64,000 nt of DNA from Chloroflexota bacterium (GCA_016861025.1 BOKO01000027.1:18596-82595); one strand, 5' to 3'; positions 52,244-62,879 are shown, counted from the stretch's first letter. Notes: generated from the sequence alone by a model not told the origin. Numbers and translations are program-made.

Positions 52244-55200
52244 TCATTTATGCATCGATTGCAGCAACTGCATCAGATGCTCTGGACGCACCGGCTTGGT
52301 TAAAAATGAATCCATGCCGGCGGCAAGACATGCTTGCTGGTCTTCGGTCATGGCGGCGGCGGTGATGGCAACGATGCGCGGCTGCCGCTCGGGCGCCAAT
52401 GCGCCACGGATGATCTGCGTCGCTTCAATGCCATCCATTTCAGGCATGTGCACATCCATCAACACCAGATCATAGGACTGGCGGCGCACGGCGTCGACCG
52501 CCTCCAGACCATTGCCGGCAACGTCAGCATCGTAGCCAAACTTTTTCAACATGCGCAACACGACCTTCTGGTTGACCAGATTGTCCTCCGCCAGCAATAT
52601 GCGCAACGGCTTCGACTGTTCCTGCGACGCTGCAAACACATTGTCCATCCTGGGGTTGGGTTGCGAGTGACCAGGCGTCGATGACAGTAGTTGCTCAAGC
52701 ATAGTAAATAATTGGCGATGTTTGATTGGGCGCAGCAAATTCTCGCTGCTGCGCCATGCGCTATGTCTGTCGGATGGGGCGCCAACAGTTGTGAGCGCAA
52801 TGACCGGACAGCCATGCAACCGACCGCCGGTGGCAAACTGCGCCGTAAGCGACGGAATCTCCCTGAGCAGCTTCATGTCCAGCAACAGCAGATCAGGAGT
52901 CGAGCCTGCTCTCGCAATCAGTTCGGCAAAACCAGACGCTGTACTCGTCATCGTCGGCTGCGCCCCAGCATTTTCGAGCCACCGATGCAAGACAGCAAGT
53001 AATTTTTTGTTGGACTCGGCGATCCAAATCTGTTTGTTTGCCAGAAAAGCTGGCGCAGATCTTGTCTGTTCGGCTTCTGCTGCGGGTTTCACCACTGCTG
53101 TGCAATGGAAGGTTGAACCTTCGCCAACCTTACTCTCCACCCAGATGTCGCCATCCATCAATTGCGCCAGGCGCCGGCTGATCACCAGACCCAACCCGGT
53201 GCCGCCGTAACGCCGCGACATCGAAGGATCGATCTGCGAGAAGGGCTGGAACAATTCGTCCATGCGCTGTTCGGGTATGCCAATGCCGGTGTCCTGAACG
53301 GCAATGTACAGACGCAGACGTTCTCTTTCCGGTTCGGCTCGGGCCGTGACGGTGACTTCACCTTGCTCAGTGAATTTCACGGCATTTCCGACAAGATTGA
53401 GCAAAATCTGCCGCAATCTTGACATGTCGCCCACCAATCGAGAGGGAATGCTGTCGTCGAGCCAGTAGATCAACTCAATGCCCTGCGCAGCCGCCTTGCC
53501 GGTAAAGAGATCAAACGTTTCTTCGATGCAGGTTTCCAGTTGGAAAGGTTGTTCTTCCAAAAGCAGGCGGCCGGATTCGATCTTGGAGAAATCGAGAATA
53601 TCGTTGATGACCGACAGGAGCGCATCGCCGCTGGTGCGGATCGTCTCAACGTAGTCGCTTTGTTCGGGCGTCAGCTCGGTGCTGAGCAGCAAGCTGGTCA
53701 TGCCGATCACGGCGTTCATTGGCGTGCGGATCTCATGGCTCATGTTGGCGAGAAAGATCGATTTGGTGCGGCTAGCCGCCTCCGCCGCCGCCCGCGCCTG
53801 TTGCGCCTCGCGAAAGAGCTGTGCATTCTGCAACGCAATGCCGACCTGATCGGCGAACGTCTGAAGACGCTCTGCATCTTCTTCGGTGAAAAAGTCCGGC
53901 GTGGCGGCATCGAGCGAAAGAAATCCGATAACTTCGTTTCGGTTGCGGATCGGCGCCCCCAGATAACTGTGAATCCATTCATCGCCTTCGACGCGCTGCC
54001 AGCGATCGTTGGCGTGCGTGTCGGCGATTCGCACCGCCCGCCTGGTGCTGCACATCTCTTTCAAGTTGGCGACCTCATCCACTTTGTAACTCTTCGATAA
54101 GAATCCCGCCGTCATCATGTCTGGATGGTAGCCGGTCGAACGCACAACCCTGCCGTATGTGCGGCTTTCATCAAGCAACATAATATTGGCTGCGTCGTGC
54201 TTCACAACGCGACCGACATCAGCCAGCAGTCGGTCGAGCACCGTGTCCAGGTCGAGCGAGCTGACCAATGCCACAGTGGCGTCATGCAACGCTTCGACAA
54301 ATTGGCGTTGTTGACGTTCGCTCTGTTCGGCGCGGCGGCGTTCGGATAGCTCTTGCTGGATCGCTTCATAGAGGCGTGCGTTGTCGATCGCCTGGCCGAC
54401 GGCGCGCGCCACGCTCTGTGCAACCTCGATTTCGTGCTCATCAAATGTGTGCGGCTCGTACCAGTCAAGCCCGATCGTTCCAACGATGGCGTCGCGCGCA
54501 AAAAGTGGAATAATCAGCAGCGAAGCAACGTCTCGTCTTCGCATCAGATCGCGAATCGGCTCCATACGTTCGTCGTTTTCAACGTCGGCAATCGCCAGCG
54601 GCCGTCGGTGTTCCAACACAAATTCGGTGGTCGGGTTGTTGCGCACGGGGATAATCGCGCCTACTGCGTTCAACGAACGGCTCGGCGTGTACTCCGCCAC
54701 AACCTTCAACGATTCGCCTGTTTCGTCCAACAGCGCGATGCCCGATTGCGGCGCGGCGAAATAGATCGCCAGATCGCAACAGATGTGATTGAGCGCCTGG
54801 TAGAGATCGAGCGTGGAAGCGTGCAGAATCGTCCGGTTCAGCAGCTCCATCTCCTTCAGACGCCGCGTCAGGTTCTGCTGTGCGGACTGTCGCTCGAGTA
54901 GTTCACGATTGATGCTTGCGTAGAGCTGCGCGTTTTCCAGCGCAATCGCAGCTTGCCCACAAAAGGAAGCCAGCAACTCTGCCTGTTCTGGGGTGAAAGC
55001 ATTGGGTTTCGCACTGCTCAGCACAATGAAGCCAAGCACGCGCCCATGCCCTACGATCGGCGCGCCCATCGCCGCGCCTATCCAGTCAGATTCGGCCATG
55101 CGAAGCCAGTGTGGGTCGGCATGCGTGTCGTTGACCAACACCGGACGCAGCGTTTGTTGCATTGTGCGCAGATTGTGCAAACGGCTCATCGGAAAATATC

Positions 55201-55633
55201 CGCCAAGAAGACGCTCGTCGGTCTTCCCGCCTGGCCCGACGTTCGCCGAGCGTACGAACTGAACCTGATCCGTCGCTTCATCGAGCAGCAAGATGTCGGC
55301 CGAGTCGCTTGCCACCACGCGGCTCACGTTGTTCAAGACGCGGTCAAGAACCTCATTCAGATCAAGCGTGCCCGTCAGCGCCTGAACGGTGTCTTGCATC
55401 GCTTCGATCAGCGTCTGTTGCCTGGCTGTAGCGGCCTGGCTGGTCGGCGTTGACCAATGTCGCACGCGGCGAAACAGCGTCAGGAGAAGCGCCAAAACCG
55501 ACGCCGCCCCCACCGCCACGACGCCGCCATGCAAAGGCATTGTTGGGAAGATTGACAAACCTGCAAACAGCAACGCGATGGAAATCAACAATGCAACGCG
55601 CAAATACGTGCGCAAAGTTTTCTGTTCGTTCAA
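52244..55633 (-). CDS. Hybrid sensor histidine kinase with three GAF domains and two receivers
   Basis: An 1129-residue kinase. Two membrane helices (about 11-50), three GAF domains (about 80-235, 265-420, 455-600), a HisKA domain with [18 protein letters not shown] (phospho-His 633), HATPase ([34 protein letters not shown]), a degenerate receiver (about 860-975), and an intact receiver with phospho-Asp D1060 in [13 protein letters not shown]. In the first receiver the acidic pair is changed to ES. It probably acts in a phosphorelay. It converges with the PAS kinase. Confidence 0.92.
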   Translation of the reverse strand: MNEQKTLRTYLRVALLISIALLFAGLSIFPTMPLHGGVVAVGAASVLALLLTLFRRVRHWSTPTSQAATARQQTLIEAMQDTVQALTGTLDLNEVLDRVLNNVSRVVASDSADILLLDEATDQVQFVRSANVGPGGKTDERLLGGYFPMSRLHNLRTMQQTLRPVLVNDTHADPHWLRMAESDWIGAAMGAPIVGHGRVLGFIVLSSAKPNAFTPEQAELLASFCGQAAIALENAQLYASINRELLERQSAQQNLTRRLKEMELLNRTILHASTLDLYQALNHICCDLAIYFAAPQSGIALLDETGESLKVVAEYTPSRSLNAVGAIIPVRNNPTTEFVLEHRRPLAIADVENDERMEPIRDLMRRRDVASLLIIPLFARDAIVGTIGLDWYEPHTFDEHEIEVAQSVARAVGQAIDNARLYEAIQQELSERRRAEQSERQQRQFVEALHDATVALVSSLDLDTVLDRLLADVGRVVKHDAANIMLLDESRTYGRVVRSTGYHPDMMTAGFLSKSYKVDEVANLKEMCSTRRAVRIADTHANDRWQRVEGDEWIHSYLGAPIRNRNEVIGFLSLDAATPDFFTEEDAERLQTFADQVGIALQNAQLFREAQQARAAAEAASRTKSIFLANMSHEIRTPMNAVIGMTSLLLSTELTPEQSDYVETIRTSGDALLSVINDILDFSKIESGRLLLEEQPFQLETCIEETFDLFTGKAAAQGIELIYWLDDSIPSRLVGDMSRLRQILLNLVGNAVKFTEQGEVTVTARAEPERERLRLYIAVQDTGIGIPEQRMDELFQPFSQIDPSMSRRYGGTGLGLVISRRLAQLMDGDIWVESKVGEGSTFHCTAVVKPAAEAEQTRSAPAFLANKQIWIAESNKKLLAVLHRWLENAGAQPTMTSTASGFAELIARAGSTPDLLLLDMKLLREIPSLTAQFATGGRLHGCPVIALTTVGAPSDRHSAWRSSENLLRPIKHRQLFTMLEQLLSSTPGHSQPNPRMDNVFAASQEQSKPLRILLAEDNLVNQKVVLRMLKKFGYDADVAGNGLEAVDAVRRQSYDLVLMDVHMPEMDGIEATQIIRGALAPERQPRIVAITAAAMTEDQQACLAAGMDSFLTKPVRPEHLMQLLQSMHK

Positions 55634-55882
55634 TTCTCGATTTCAGACGACTGCCCGCGTCACCGATCTTCATGAGCCATAACAATAGTTTACATTGAAC
55701 CGCCGATAAGTTGAAAGAATCGCAAGCCAAAGAAAGTCTTCTTCGTTGTCGCCTTCCGCCTAATTTTTCAGGAAACATCAGGGATGCGCCGGTTAAGGGC
55801 TTAACCCAGTTGGAGGCATCCGGCGATGACCTGCGTTGTTTCAGGCTGATGAAGATCTATCATCGAATCATCAAAAAAGTGC

Positions 55883-55912
55883 TTGACAAACGGCATTGAT
55901 TTCTGATATGCT
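55883..55912 (+). promoter_or_regulatory. Sigma70-type promoter for the LacI regulator gene
   Basis: A perfect TTGACA (55883-55888) and TATGCT (55907-55912) lie 18 bases apart. The inverted repeat at 55926-55941 sits immediately downstream, where bound repressor would block initiation. Confidence 0.6.
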
Positions 55913-55925
55913 GTCGAAAACACGT

Positions 55926-55941
55926 GATAATACGCTTTATC
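55926..55941. promoter_or_regulatory. Operator candidate, autoregulation of the LacI gene
   Basis: GATAA and TTATC are inverted around TACGCT, spanning the likely transcription start and beginning 14 bases after the -10 box, preceded by CACGTG. A similar TACGCGTA core lies at 57049-57056 before the binding-protein gene. Confidence 0.45.
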
Positions 55942-55959
55942 AATTGATCCCAAACGATT

Positions 55960-57021
55960 GTGTCGGCATTTCATATAAGACGACCGCGGCTAATCGATGT
56001 TGCACAACGCGCTGGCGTCTCTTCGGCGACGGCGTCATTGGTGCTGAACAACCGCGTCACCGGCAATGTGCGGATTCCGCCGGAAACGCAGCAACGGGTG
56101 CTGGCGGCCGCCGAGGAGCTTGGCTATGTCGCCGATCCAGTGGCGCAGAGCCTGGCAAGAGGGCGTAACGGTCTACTTGGGGTGTTCACCTTCGAGGCGA
56201 TCTTTCCTGTCACGCATCGCGACTTCTACTATCCGTTTCTGGTTGGGATTGAGCGCGCTGCGGAGATGCTCGGCTTTGATCTTTTGCTTTTCACCAGCAC
56301 TTCGGTCGGCGACGGTCGAAGGCGCATTTATCGTGATGGACGCAACCGTCTGCGGCTTGCCGATGGCGCGATCCTGCTAGGCGTAGAAGAATCCAAGACA
56401 GAAGTGCAGGCATTGGTGCAAGAGGGCTACCCATTTGTCTTTGTGGGGCGCCGCGAGTTGGAGGGCTGTGAAATTTCCTATGTTGCAGCCGACTACGCTG
56501 CTGCCACAGCCGAGTTGATCGAGCGCATGGTGAATGTCGGGCATTTGCGAATCGCCTATGTGGGCGCTGAGCAATTCACCGAGTCTCTGCTGGATCGTAG
56601 GCGTGGGTACCGAGATGGGCTTGCTGCCAGCGGTTGTGCGGTTGACGACAGTCTGCTTTGTCTATGCACAGGGCAGCGGATGGTTGCCCCACAATTGCAG
56701 ACGCTACTTGACCAAGGTGTGACTGCCGTTGTGACGGAGAGCGGGCCGATTGCTTACTCGCTGTTGCAAGCATGCAATGAGTTGATGCTGGATATCCCTG
56801 GTGACTTATCGGTGGGGTTGATGGGCGACCCCTTCGGCGATATGGAGAACGTAGGGCATCTAAGCGGCTTCAGTATTCCTCGTGAGGAGATGGGTGCACA
56901 AGCCGTCCACCTGCTGACTCGACTTCTCGATACAAAGACGCCAGCCACGTCGCAGCAAGCGTCGCTTCCATGTAAACCTGTAGCGGGCAGTACGATAGCC
57001 CCGCCTCGCACGCGTCCTTAA
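55960..57021 (+). CDS. LacI-family transcriptional regulator
   Basis: A 353-residue repressor-type protein. The N-terminal helix-turn-helix is RLIDVAQRAGVSSATASLVLNN (about 10-31), followed by the hinge helix PVAQSLARGRNGLLGVF (about 60-76) and a sugar-binding periplasmic-type core (VVTESGPIAYSLLQACNEL, SVGLMGDPFGDMENVGHLSGF). The start is GTG without a clear ribosome site, but the HTH begins there. It controls, by inference, the importer genes that follow 67 bases later. The inducing sugar is not known. Confidence 0.92.
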   Translation: MSAFHIRRPRLIDVAQRAGVSSATASLVLNNRVTGNVRIPPETQQRVLAAAEELGYVADPVAQSLARGRNGLLGVFTFEAIFPVTHRDFYYPFLVGIERAAEMLGFDLLLFTSTSVGDGRRRIYRDGRNRLRLADGAILLGVEESKTEVQALVQEGYPFVFVGRRELEGCEISYVAADYAAATAELIERMVNVGHLRIAYVGAEQFTESLLDRRRGYRDGLAASGCAVDDSLLCLCTGQRMVAPQLQTLLDQGVTAVVTESGPIAYSLLQACNELMLDIPGDLSVGLMGDPFGDMENVGHLSGFSIPREEMGAQAVHLLTRLLDTKTPATSQQASLPCKPVAGSTIAPPRTRP

Positions 57022-57048
57022 GTGCGGGTGCTGTTTTCTTTTTGATCT

Positions 57049-57056
57049 TACGCGTA
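57049..57056. promoter_or_regulatory. Short TACGCGTA palindrome before the binding-protein gene
   Basis: An 8-base palindrome with a central CG pair, typical of the core of LacI-family operators, 33 bases before the ATG at 57089. Confidence 0.35.
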
Positions 57057-57088
57057 TCGCAACTCTGTTCACTCAAAAGGAGGACTCT

Positions 57089-58471
57089 ATGTCAAACACA
57101 TCACGAACCCTCAGTCGACGCACTATGCTCAAGTTGATGGGCGGCGTCGCTGCAACCGGCATGGTTGCAGCCTGTGCGCCGGCAGTGGCGCCCGCGCCGG
57201 GCGGTGGCGCCGCCGCGCCAGCGCAAAGCGAGGTCACCATTCGCTTTTGGAATGTATGGGGGGCCGCACGCGAGGAATTGATGAATCAGATCATCGCCCG
57301 CTTTGAGGAGGAGAACCCAGGCATCAAGGTGCAGAACCTGGTGCAGCCCTTCGAGCGCCGCGAAGAGAATCTCTTCACCGCGCTCGCCAGCGGCGACCCG
57401 CCCGAAGTGCTGATGGCGTCGCGCGCCGAGATTCTGCGCTTCGCCAACGACGGGTTGATCACCTCGATCGACGACTATGTCACAGCCAACAATCTTGACC
57501 TCAGCCGCTTCTATGATTCGGAGATCGGCAACTTCTACTGGAAAGACAAGCTCTATTCAATGCCGATGCCCACCGGCGGCGGCGTCACCAGCCTGACATT
57601 GGTCAATTACGATATGCTGCGCGCTGCGGGTCATGAAGACCAGGTGCCGGCGACCTGGGCGGAGCTGGAGGAGATGTCAAGGGCGTTCACCGAATTGGAC
57701 GACAAGGGCATCGTGAAGATCGGCGCTACGGTGGGCACAATGGCGTCGGATTTCTTCGGCTGGCTCTACTGCAACAGTGGCGCCATTTACAACGATGACC
57801 TCACCAGGGTCGATTTTGCCAACGAACAAGGTGTACAAACGCTGGAGTGGATGGTCAATTTCACCAATGAGATCAACGGCGGCGTGCAAAATGTGATCGA
57901 CTTCTTCGCCGGGCCTGGCGAGGCGACCGAAGCGCAGCCGTGGTACAACGACGCACAGTTGATCAACTTCCCCAATGTCTCGATCTTCTTCCACATGCAG
58001 ACCTACAAGCCTGATATGCAATGGGACATGGGACTGCGCCCTTACAACGCAGACAATCCGGCGGCGAAGTCGCAAGGATTGTCCGGCGAGGCGTTTGCCT
58101 GGGGGTATGTCGTGCCGAATGTGGTTACAGATGCACGGCGCGAGGCGGCGTTGAAGTGGCTGCAGAAGATCACCTACGACGAGGACGGCGGCGGCTGGTT
58201 CATGATGCAACAGGGGCGCCCTTCGCCGATCAAGGCCGTCAACGAAGACCCATCCTTCTACGAGGTGAACCCACACTGGGACAAGGTGCTCAAGTCGCTC
58301 GAAAGCGATGTGTCGGTGCAAATTCTGCCCGTCCACGCTCAGGTGCGCGACATTGTCACGCAGGGTGTGCAGGCGGCGATGTTTGGCGACGCATCGCCGG
58401 CTGAGGCGCTGGCGCGGGCGGCGGAGCAAGCGCAAGCCGTCGTCGACAGCTACTGGAGCCAGCAGGGATGA
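57089..58471 (+). CDS. Sugar ABC transporter substrate-binding lipoprotein (CUT1, family 1)
   Basis: A 460-residue solute-binding protein. A twin-arginine-like leader LSRRTMLKLMGGVAATG ends in a lipobox VAAC (Cys about 30), followed by a Gly/Ala/Pro linker. The mature part is of the extracellular solute-binding family 1: FWNVWGAAREELMNQIIARFEEENPGIKVQ (about 53-82), TALASGDPPEVLMASRAEI and LKWLQKITYDEDGGGWFMMQQGRPSP. It begins with AAAGGAGG before the ATG. The next two genes are its permeases. The transported sugar is undetermined. Confidence 0.93.
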   Translation: MSNTSRTLSRRTMLKLMGGVAATGMVAACAPAVAPAPGGGAAAPAQSEVTIRFWNVWGAAREELMNQIIARFEEENPGIKVQNLVQPFERREENLFTALASGDPPEVLMASRAEILRFANDGLITSIDDYVTANNLDLSRFYDSEIGNFYWKDKLYSMPMPTGGGVTSLTLVNYDMLRAAGHEDQVPATWAELEEMSRAFTELDDKGIVKIGATVGTMASDFFGWLYCNSGAIYNDDLTRVDFANEQGVQTLEWMVNFTNEINGGVQNVIDFFAGPGEATEAQPWYNDAQLINFPNVSIFFHMQTYKPDMQWDMGLRPYNADNPAAKSQGLSGEAFAWGYVVPNVVTDARREAALKWLQKITYDEDGGGWFMMQQGRPSPIKAVNEDPSFYEVNPHWDKVLKSLESDVSVQILPVHAQVRDIVTQGVQAAMFGDASPAEALARAAEQAQAVVDSYWSQQG

Positions 58472-59397
58472 CTGCGCAGTCTGTGGGCGGAGGGCAGGTC
58501 ACAACGACCCGCCCTCCGCGGCGGCGCAGGCTGCCGCGCTGGCTGATCGGCTATGTCTTCATCTCACCGTGGCTGCTCGCTTTTGTCGCCTTTGAAGCAT
58601 ACCCGATCCTTTCTGGCTTCTATCATAGCTTCACCGACTGGACAGCGACCGGCCGCGCTGAGCGCTTTGTCGGCCTCGACAACTATGTCGAGGCGTTCAC
58701 GCGCGACCCGCTTTTCTGGAAGGCGGTCAGCAACACGATTTACTTCATCGGCGTCAGCGTGCCGCTCGGCATCATTGCCGCTTTTGCGTTGGCGATGATG
58801 CTCAACAGCAAGATCAGCGGCACAACCCTCTATCGCACAATCTACTATCTGCCGTCGGTCGTGCCGGCCGTAGCCGCCGTGATCGTCTGGATTTTCATCT
58901 TTGAAACGCGGCGCGGGATTCTCAACTTTGGATTGGAGCTGGTGGGGTTGCCGGCGATTCGTTGGCTCAGCGACCCGGCTTGGGCGATGCCGGCGCTGAT
59001 CATCATGAGCTTGTGGAGCATCGGCGCCAGCATGATCATCTTCCTGGCCGGTTTGCAGGGCATTCCGCAGGAGTTGTACGAGGCGGCGGAGGTGGACGGC
59101 GCCAATGGCTGGCACAATCTATGGCGCATCACCGTGCCACTGATGACGCCAACCATCTTCTTCAATCTGGTCATGAGCCTGGTGGCGGCGTTTCAGGCTT
59201 TCAACAACGCGTTCATTATGACCAACGGCGGCCCAAACAACGCGACATTGCTCTACATGTTGCATCTCTACAACAATGCCTTCCGTTATTTTCGTATGGG
59301 CTATGCGTCGGCGCTGGCGGTCGTGCTCTTCATTATCGTCTTTGGCTTGACCCTGTTCGTCTATCGATCCTCCAAGCGGTGGGTCTACTACAGTTGA
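58468..59397 (+). CDS. Sugar ABC transporter permease, MalF type
   Basis: A 309-residue inner-membrane permease of the CUT1 family with six hydrophobic helices after a basic tail (TRPPRRRRLPRW). The coupling loop carries the EAA motif: YEAAEVDGANGWHNLWRITVPLM (about 206-228). Other conserved pieces are PSWTDWTATGR-like FVGLDNYVEAFTRDPLFWKAV near residue 67. It overlaps the binding-protein gene by four bases, showing tight coupling. No ATP-binding subunit follows, so the ATPase is supplied from elsewhere. Confidence 0.94.
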   Translation: MTAQSVGGGQVTTTRPPRRRRLPRWLIGYVFISPWLLAFVAFEAYPILSGFYHSFTDWTATGRAERFVGLDNYVEAFTRDPLFWKAVSNTIYFIGVSVPLGIIAAFALAMMLNSKISGTTLYRTIYYLPSVVPAVAAVIVWIFIFETRRGILNFGLELVGLPAIRWLSDPAWAMPALIIMSLWSIGASMIIFLAGLQGIPQELYEAAEVDGANGWHNLWRITVPLMTPTIFFNLVMSLVAAFQAFNNAFIMTNGGPNNATLLYMLHLYNNAFRYFRMGYASALAVVLFIIVFGLTLFVYRSSKRWVYYS

Positions 59398-59416
59398 GAA
59401 AGCAAACGGATGAACT

Positions 59417-60271
59417 ATGGCTGTACGCAATCCCAAAGCACGCCTTGCCAGTCATGGGCTGTTGCACCTGATCCTGTTGATGGGATCGATCCTGATGCTG
59501 ATTCCGCTGGTGTGGACAGTCTCCACCTCGCTAAAGACGCCGCAGCAGGTTGCGATCTGGCCGCCGGAGTGGATTCCTAATCCGGTGATGTGGAGCAATT
59601 ACATCGATGTCTTTCGCATTGCGCCGGTGATGTTGTGGCTGCGCAACTCGCTGGTGTTGGTGGCGGCGGAGGTGATCGGCTCGGTGATCACCTGCTCGTT
59701 CGTGGCTTACGGCTTTGCACGCGTGCGCTTTCCAGGGCGCGATGCGATCTTTTTGCTGCTGCTGAGCACGCTGATGGTGCCCTACGTCGTGCGCCTCATT
59801 CCGCTTTACGTGATCTACAACCAGATCGGCTGGATCAACACTTTTCTGCCGGTGACAGTGCCCCAATTGCTGGGTCGCAATCCGTTTTTCATCTTTTTAC
59901 TGCGTCAGTTTTTCATGGGCATTCCCGATGAATTGTCTGACGCCGCGCGCATTGACGGCTGCAGCGAGTTTGGCATCTGGTGGCGCATCGTCATGCCGCT
60001 CTCCAAGCCGGCGCTGGCCGCCGTGGCAATCTTTGCCTTCCGCGACAGTTGGGACAACTTTCTGGCGCCGCTTGTCTATATGGCGGGGCGCCCTGATCTG
60101 CGCCCGCTTGCCGTCGGTCTCTACACGCTGCGCGGCGGCGCCGGTCAACTGCCCGACACACACTATCTGATGGCGCTCTCAACGTTGATGATCTTGCCGA
60201 TGCTGATCATCTTTGCCGCCGGCCAACGCTACTTCATCCAGGGCGTGACGCTCTCCGGCTTGAAGGGGTAA
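59417..60271 (+). CDS. Sugar ABC transporter permease, MalG type
   Basis: A 284-residue partner permease with six hydrophobic helices. The EAA loop is DAARIDGCSEFGIWWRIVMPLSKPAL (about 175-200), and LMVPYVVRLIPLYVIYNQIGWINT is typical of MalG-like proteins. An ATG at 59417 (MAVRNPKARL) is used, 19 bases after the MalF-like stop. Together they form the channel for the neighbouring binding protein. Length and motif positions are normal. Confidence 0.94.
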   Translation: MAVRNPKARLASHGLLHLILLMGSILMLIPLVWTVSTSLKTPQQVAIWPPEWIPNPVMWSNYIDVFRIAPVMLWLRNSLVLVAAEVIGSVITCSFVAYGFARVRFPGRDAIFLLLLSTLMVPYVVRLIPLYVIYNQIGWINTFLPVTVPQLLGRNPFFIFLLRQFFMGIPDELSDAARIDGCSEFGIWWRIVMPLSKPALAAVAIFAFRDSWDNFLAPLVYMAGRPDLRPLAVGLYTLRGGAGQLPDTHYLMALSTLMILPMLIIFAAGQRYFIQGVTLSGLKG

Positions 60272-60354
60272 GAGGAGAGGCGAGGGGCCAATTACGAGGA
60301 GCGACGCAAAGCGCACATTCCGTTTTACATCCACCATCATAGAAAGAACTCTTT

Positions 60355-61959
60355 ATGCAAGAACGAACAACTGACATCCTGATCGTTGGCGGCGGACTGG
60401 GCGGCGTGGCGGCGGCGTTGGCTGCACTGCGGCTGGGTCGCAAGGTTATTCTGACCGAAGAGACCGACTGGCTCGGCGGGCAGTTGACGGTGCAGGCTGT
60501 GCCGCCCGACGAGCATCCCTGGATCGAATCGACCGGCTGCACAGCTTCTTACCGGCTACTGCGCGCCAGGATCCGTGAGTATTACCGGCGCAACTATCCA
60601 TTGACCACGGAGGCGCGAAACAACGTCAATCTCAATCCAGGACGCGGCAATGTCAGCCCGCTCTGTCACGAGCCGCGCGTGGCATTAGCCGCCATCGACG
60701 AACTGCTGGCGCCCTATCGATCCAGCCGCCAGGTGGACGTGTTGCTGCGTCATCGCCCAATCGCCGTGGAGATGGACGGCGACCGTGTGGCCGCGGTGAC
60801 GCTGCTTGATGGAAATACGGGCGAACAGGTGATTTGCCGCGCACCTTACATCATTGACGCCACCGAGTTGGGCGATTTGCTGGAGTTGGGCGGCGTCGAG
60901 CACATCATCGGCGCCGAGAGCCAGGCGCAAACCGGCGAGATGCACGCGCTGGCTGGCGATCCCGACCCGCTCGACCAACAGGCGGTGACGTGGTGCTTCG
61001 CCATCGACTACCTGCCTGGCGAGGATCACACCATTGCACGCCCGGCAATGTACGATTTCTGGCGTGGCTATCAGGCCGACTTCTGGCCCGGCAAACAGCT
61101 TGGCTGGCTCGATGTTCACCCAATCACGCTCGAGACGCGCCACCGCGCCATCTTCGACGGCCCCACCGACCGCATCGACGGCGACGATTTCTGGCACTAT
61201 CGCCGCATCTTCTACCGCAAGCATTATCCGGACGGCCTCTATTCCAGCGACATCACGCTCGTCAACTGGCCCCAGATCGACTATTGGCTCGGGCCCCTGG
61301 TTGGCGTCAGCCCTGATGAAGCGGCGGAGCATCTGGAGGAGTGTCGCCAGCTCAGCCTTTCCTTCTTGTATTGGATGCAGACCGAAGCGCCGCGTCACGA
61401 TGGCGGCTACGGCTATCCGGGCGTACGGCTGCGCCACGACATCGTCGGCACGAGCGACGGGCTTGCCAAAGGCGTCTATGTGCGCGAGGCGCGGCGCATC
61501 CAGGCTGAGTTCACCGTCGTCGAACAGCACGTCGGCGTCGAGCAGCGGCGGCAGGCGGGTCTTGACCGCGCCGAACCCTTCCACGACAGCGTGGGCGTGG
61601 GCAGCTATCGCATCGACCTGCACCCAAGCACAACCCCGCGCACTTACGTGGACATTAGCAGCTACCCATTTCAGATTCCACTGGGCGCGTTGCTGCCGGT
61701 GCGCGTCGAAAACCTGCTGCCGGCGTGCAAAAATCTGGGCGTAACGCACATCACCAATGGTTGTTACCGGCTGCATCCGGTCGAGTGGAACATCGGCGAG
61801 GCTGCGGGCGCGGTGGCTGCACACGCGCTCAATCAGGGGCTTACTCCACGCCAAATTCGCAACTCGCCGCAACTTCTAAAGGACTTCCAGAGACTTCTAC
61901 AAGAAAAATTGGGATTTGTGTTGGCGTGGCCCGAATATGCTGCAATCACACCGCGATAG
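60355..61959 (+). CDS. FAD-dependent oxidoreductase
   Basis: A 534-residue flavoprotein of the FAD_oxidored family. The nucleotide fold starts [20 protein letters not shown] (about 5-24), with [20 protein letters not shown] next (the cofactor-linking loop) and a C-terminal [26 protein letters not shown] block typical for the group. The reaction is not defined. Such genes commonly accompany sugar importers in Chloroflexota and Actinomycetota, where an oxidation of the imported sugar is guessed. It starts 83 bases after the MalG-like gene and probably shares its transcript. Confidence 0.9.
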   Translation: MQERTTDILIVGGGLGGVAAALAALRLGRKVILTEETDWLGGQLTVQAVPPDEHPWIESTGCTASYRLLRARIREYYRRNYPLTTEARNNVNLNPGRGNVSPLCHEPRVALAAIDELLAPYRSSRQVDVLLRHRPIAVEMDGDRVAAVTLLDGNTGEQVICRAPYIIDATELGDLLELGGVEHIIGAESQAQTGEMHALAGDPDPLDQQAVTWCFAIDYLPGEDHTIARPAMYDFWRGYQADFWPGKQLGWLDVHPITLETRHRAIFDGPTDRIDGDDFWHYRRIFYRKHYPDGLYSSDITLVNWPQIDYWLGPLVGVSPDEAAEHLEECRQLSLSFLYWMQTEAPRHDGGYGYPGVRLRHDIVGTSDGLAKGVYVREARRIQAEFTVVEQHVGVEQRRQAGLDRAEPFHDSVGVGSYRIDLHPSTTPRTYVDISSYPFQIPLGALLPVRVENLLPACKNLGVTHITNGCYRLHPVEWNIGEAAGAVAAHALNQGLTPRQIRNSPQLLKDFQRLLQEKLGFVLAWPEYAAITPR

Positions 61960-62001
61960 AAAAAGATCAACCGCAGATGAGATGAACTGAGGCGAAGTCG
62001 A

Positions 62002-62026
62002 GCGGATTTTTTCTGCAAAAATCCGC
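62002..62026. terminator. Bidirectional terminator hairpin
   Basis: GCGGATTTTT (62002-62011) and AAAAATCCGC (62017-62026) form a perfect 10-bp stem with a 5-base TCTGC loop, between the convergent FAD oxidoreductase and LUD genes. The A/T part of the stem gives T-runs on both strands. Confidence 0.7.
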
Positions 62027-62036
62027 TTAACTTCCC

Positions 62037-62879
62037 CTATCCGGCGTCCCACTCACCAGGAACTTTCTCCACTGTGTCCATTTCCCACTCTCCGATCTCC
62101 GCTTTCTCTACCTGTTGCGTATCATCAAAAAGAATCGCGTGGACGAATTTTGGTCCGTGCACGCCGAGCGTCAGGTTCATCTCGATGTCGGCGGACTTGC
62201 TCGGGCCGGTGATGAGGTTCCAGCCGGCGCGGGCGCGCAGCAGCGCCTCCAGATCGCCAGCGGCGCGGCGTTCCGCCAGCCACGCTTCGATGGTCGGATA
62301 GAGACGGCTGAAGGGGATCAAGGCAATGTGGCGGAAGGGTAGCAGACTGGCGGAGCGGCTCTGCCCTGCGCTGGCGACGACGAGCAGCGAACCGGTGGCC
62401 GCAAACGCGGCCTCCACGCCGGTGACGCCAAAGCGAATGAAGCGCATGCCGTCCAGCGCTTCAGGCGTGGTGAGGCGGGCGGGAGCAACCAGCTTCCAGC
62501 CTGTATCAGCCATCGCCTCCGCCAGCCCATCGACGGGCAATTTCTCTGGCGCCCAGCCGAGCACCATGCGATCCTGGCCGTAGGTTTCAGGCTTTGGTCC
62601 CTTGCGCGCGGCATCCTCCTCGGCGGCCCAATCGGTGAGGCGGTTGATCAGCGCCAGCCGCGCCTCCACGGGTGAGTCCAAAATCTCGTAGCTGCCGTAG
62701 AGTTTGGTCAACTCCTGGCCGAAGCGTTCGGCAAGCTGGCGCGGCGCGCCCTCGGCGTACGTCACCGTCATACGCTCCTCGGCGGTAAGCGGCTGCGGAT
62801 CAACCGGCGGAAAAGGCAGGTCGGGCCGACTGAGAATGGTGCGGATGCGGATCAAGATTTCGTCACGGGTTGTCGACAT
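62037..62879 (-). CDS. LUD-domain protein (LutC/YkgG-like)
   Basis: A 280-residue LUD-domain protein. VTGVEAAFAATGSLLVVASAGQSRSASLLPFRHIALIPFSRLYP (about 155-198) and LITGPSKSADIEMNLTLGVHGP (about 234-255) are the diagnostic blocks of LutC/YkgG. In characterised systems LutC joins LutA and LutB in lactate oxidation; those partners are missing from the visible region, so the role is open. Its start overlaps the upstream methyltransferase gene by 17 bases. The operon order is unusual. Confidence 0.88.
   Translation of the reverse strand: MSTTRDEILIRIRTILSRPDLPFPPVDPQPLTAEERMTVTYAEGAPRQLAERFGQELTKLYGSYEILDSPVEARLALINRLTDWAAEEDAARKGPKPETYGQDRMVLGWAPEKLPVDGLAEAMADTGWKLVAPARLTTPEALDGMRFIRFGVTGVEAAFAATGSLLVVASAGQSRSASLLPFRHIALIPFSRLYPTIEAWLAERRAAGDLEALLRARAGWNLITGPSKSADIEMNLTLGVHGPKFVHAILFDDTQQVEKAEIGEWEMDTVEKVPGEWDAG

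Larger units (their letters stand above)
55634..55959. other. Regulatory gap between hybrid kinase and LacI gene
   Basis: A 326-base divergent gap. It holds a perfect palindrome GGTTAAGGGCTTAACC (55791-55806) nested within GGATGC/GCATCC (55782-55787, 55816-55821), the LacI gene promoter, and the inverted repeat GATAATACGCTTTATC (55926-55941). No credible gene is present. Confidence 0.6.

Noticed and set aside
55711..55899. A 62-codon frame between the hybrid kinase and LacI genes
   Set aside because: TTG start, no ribosome site, and it crosses nested palindromes and the LacI promoter.
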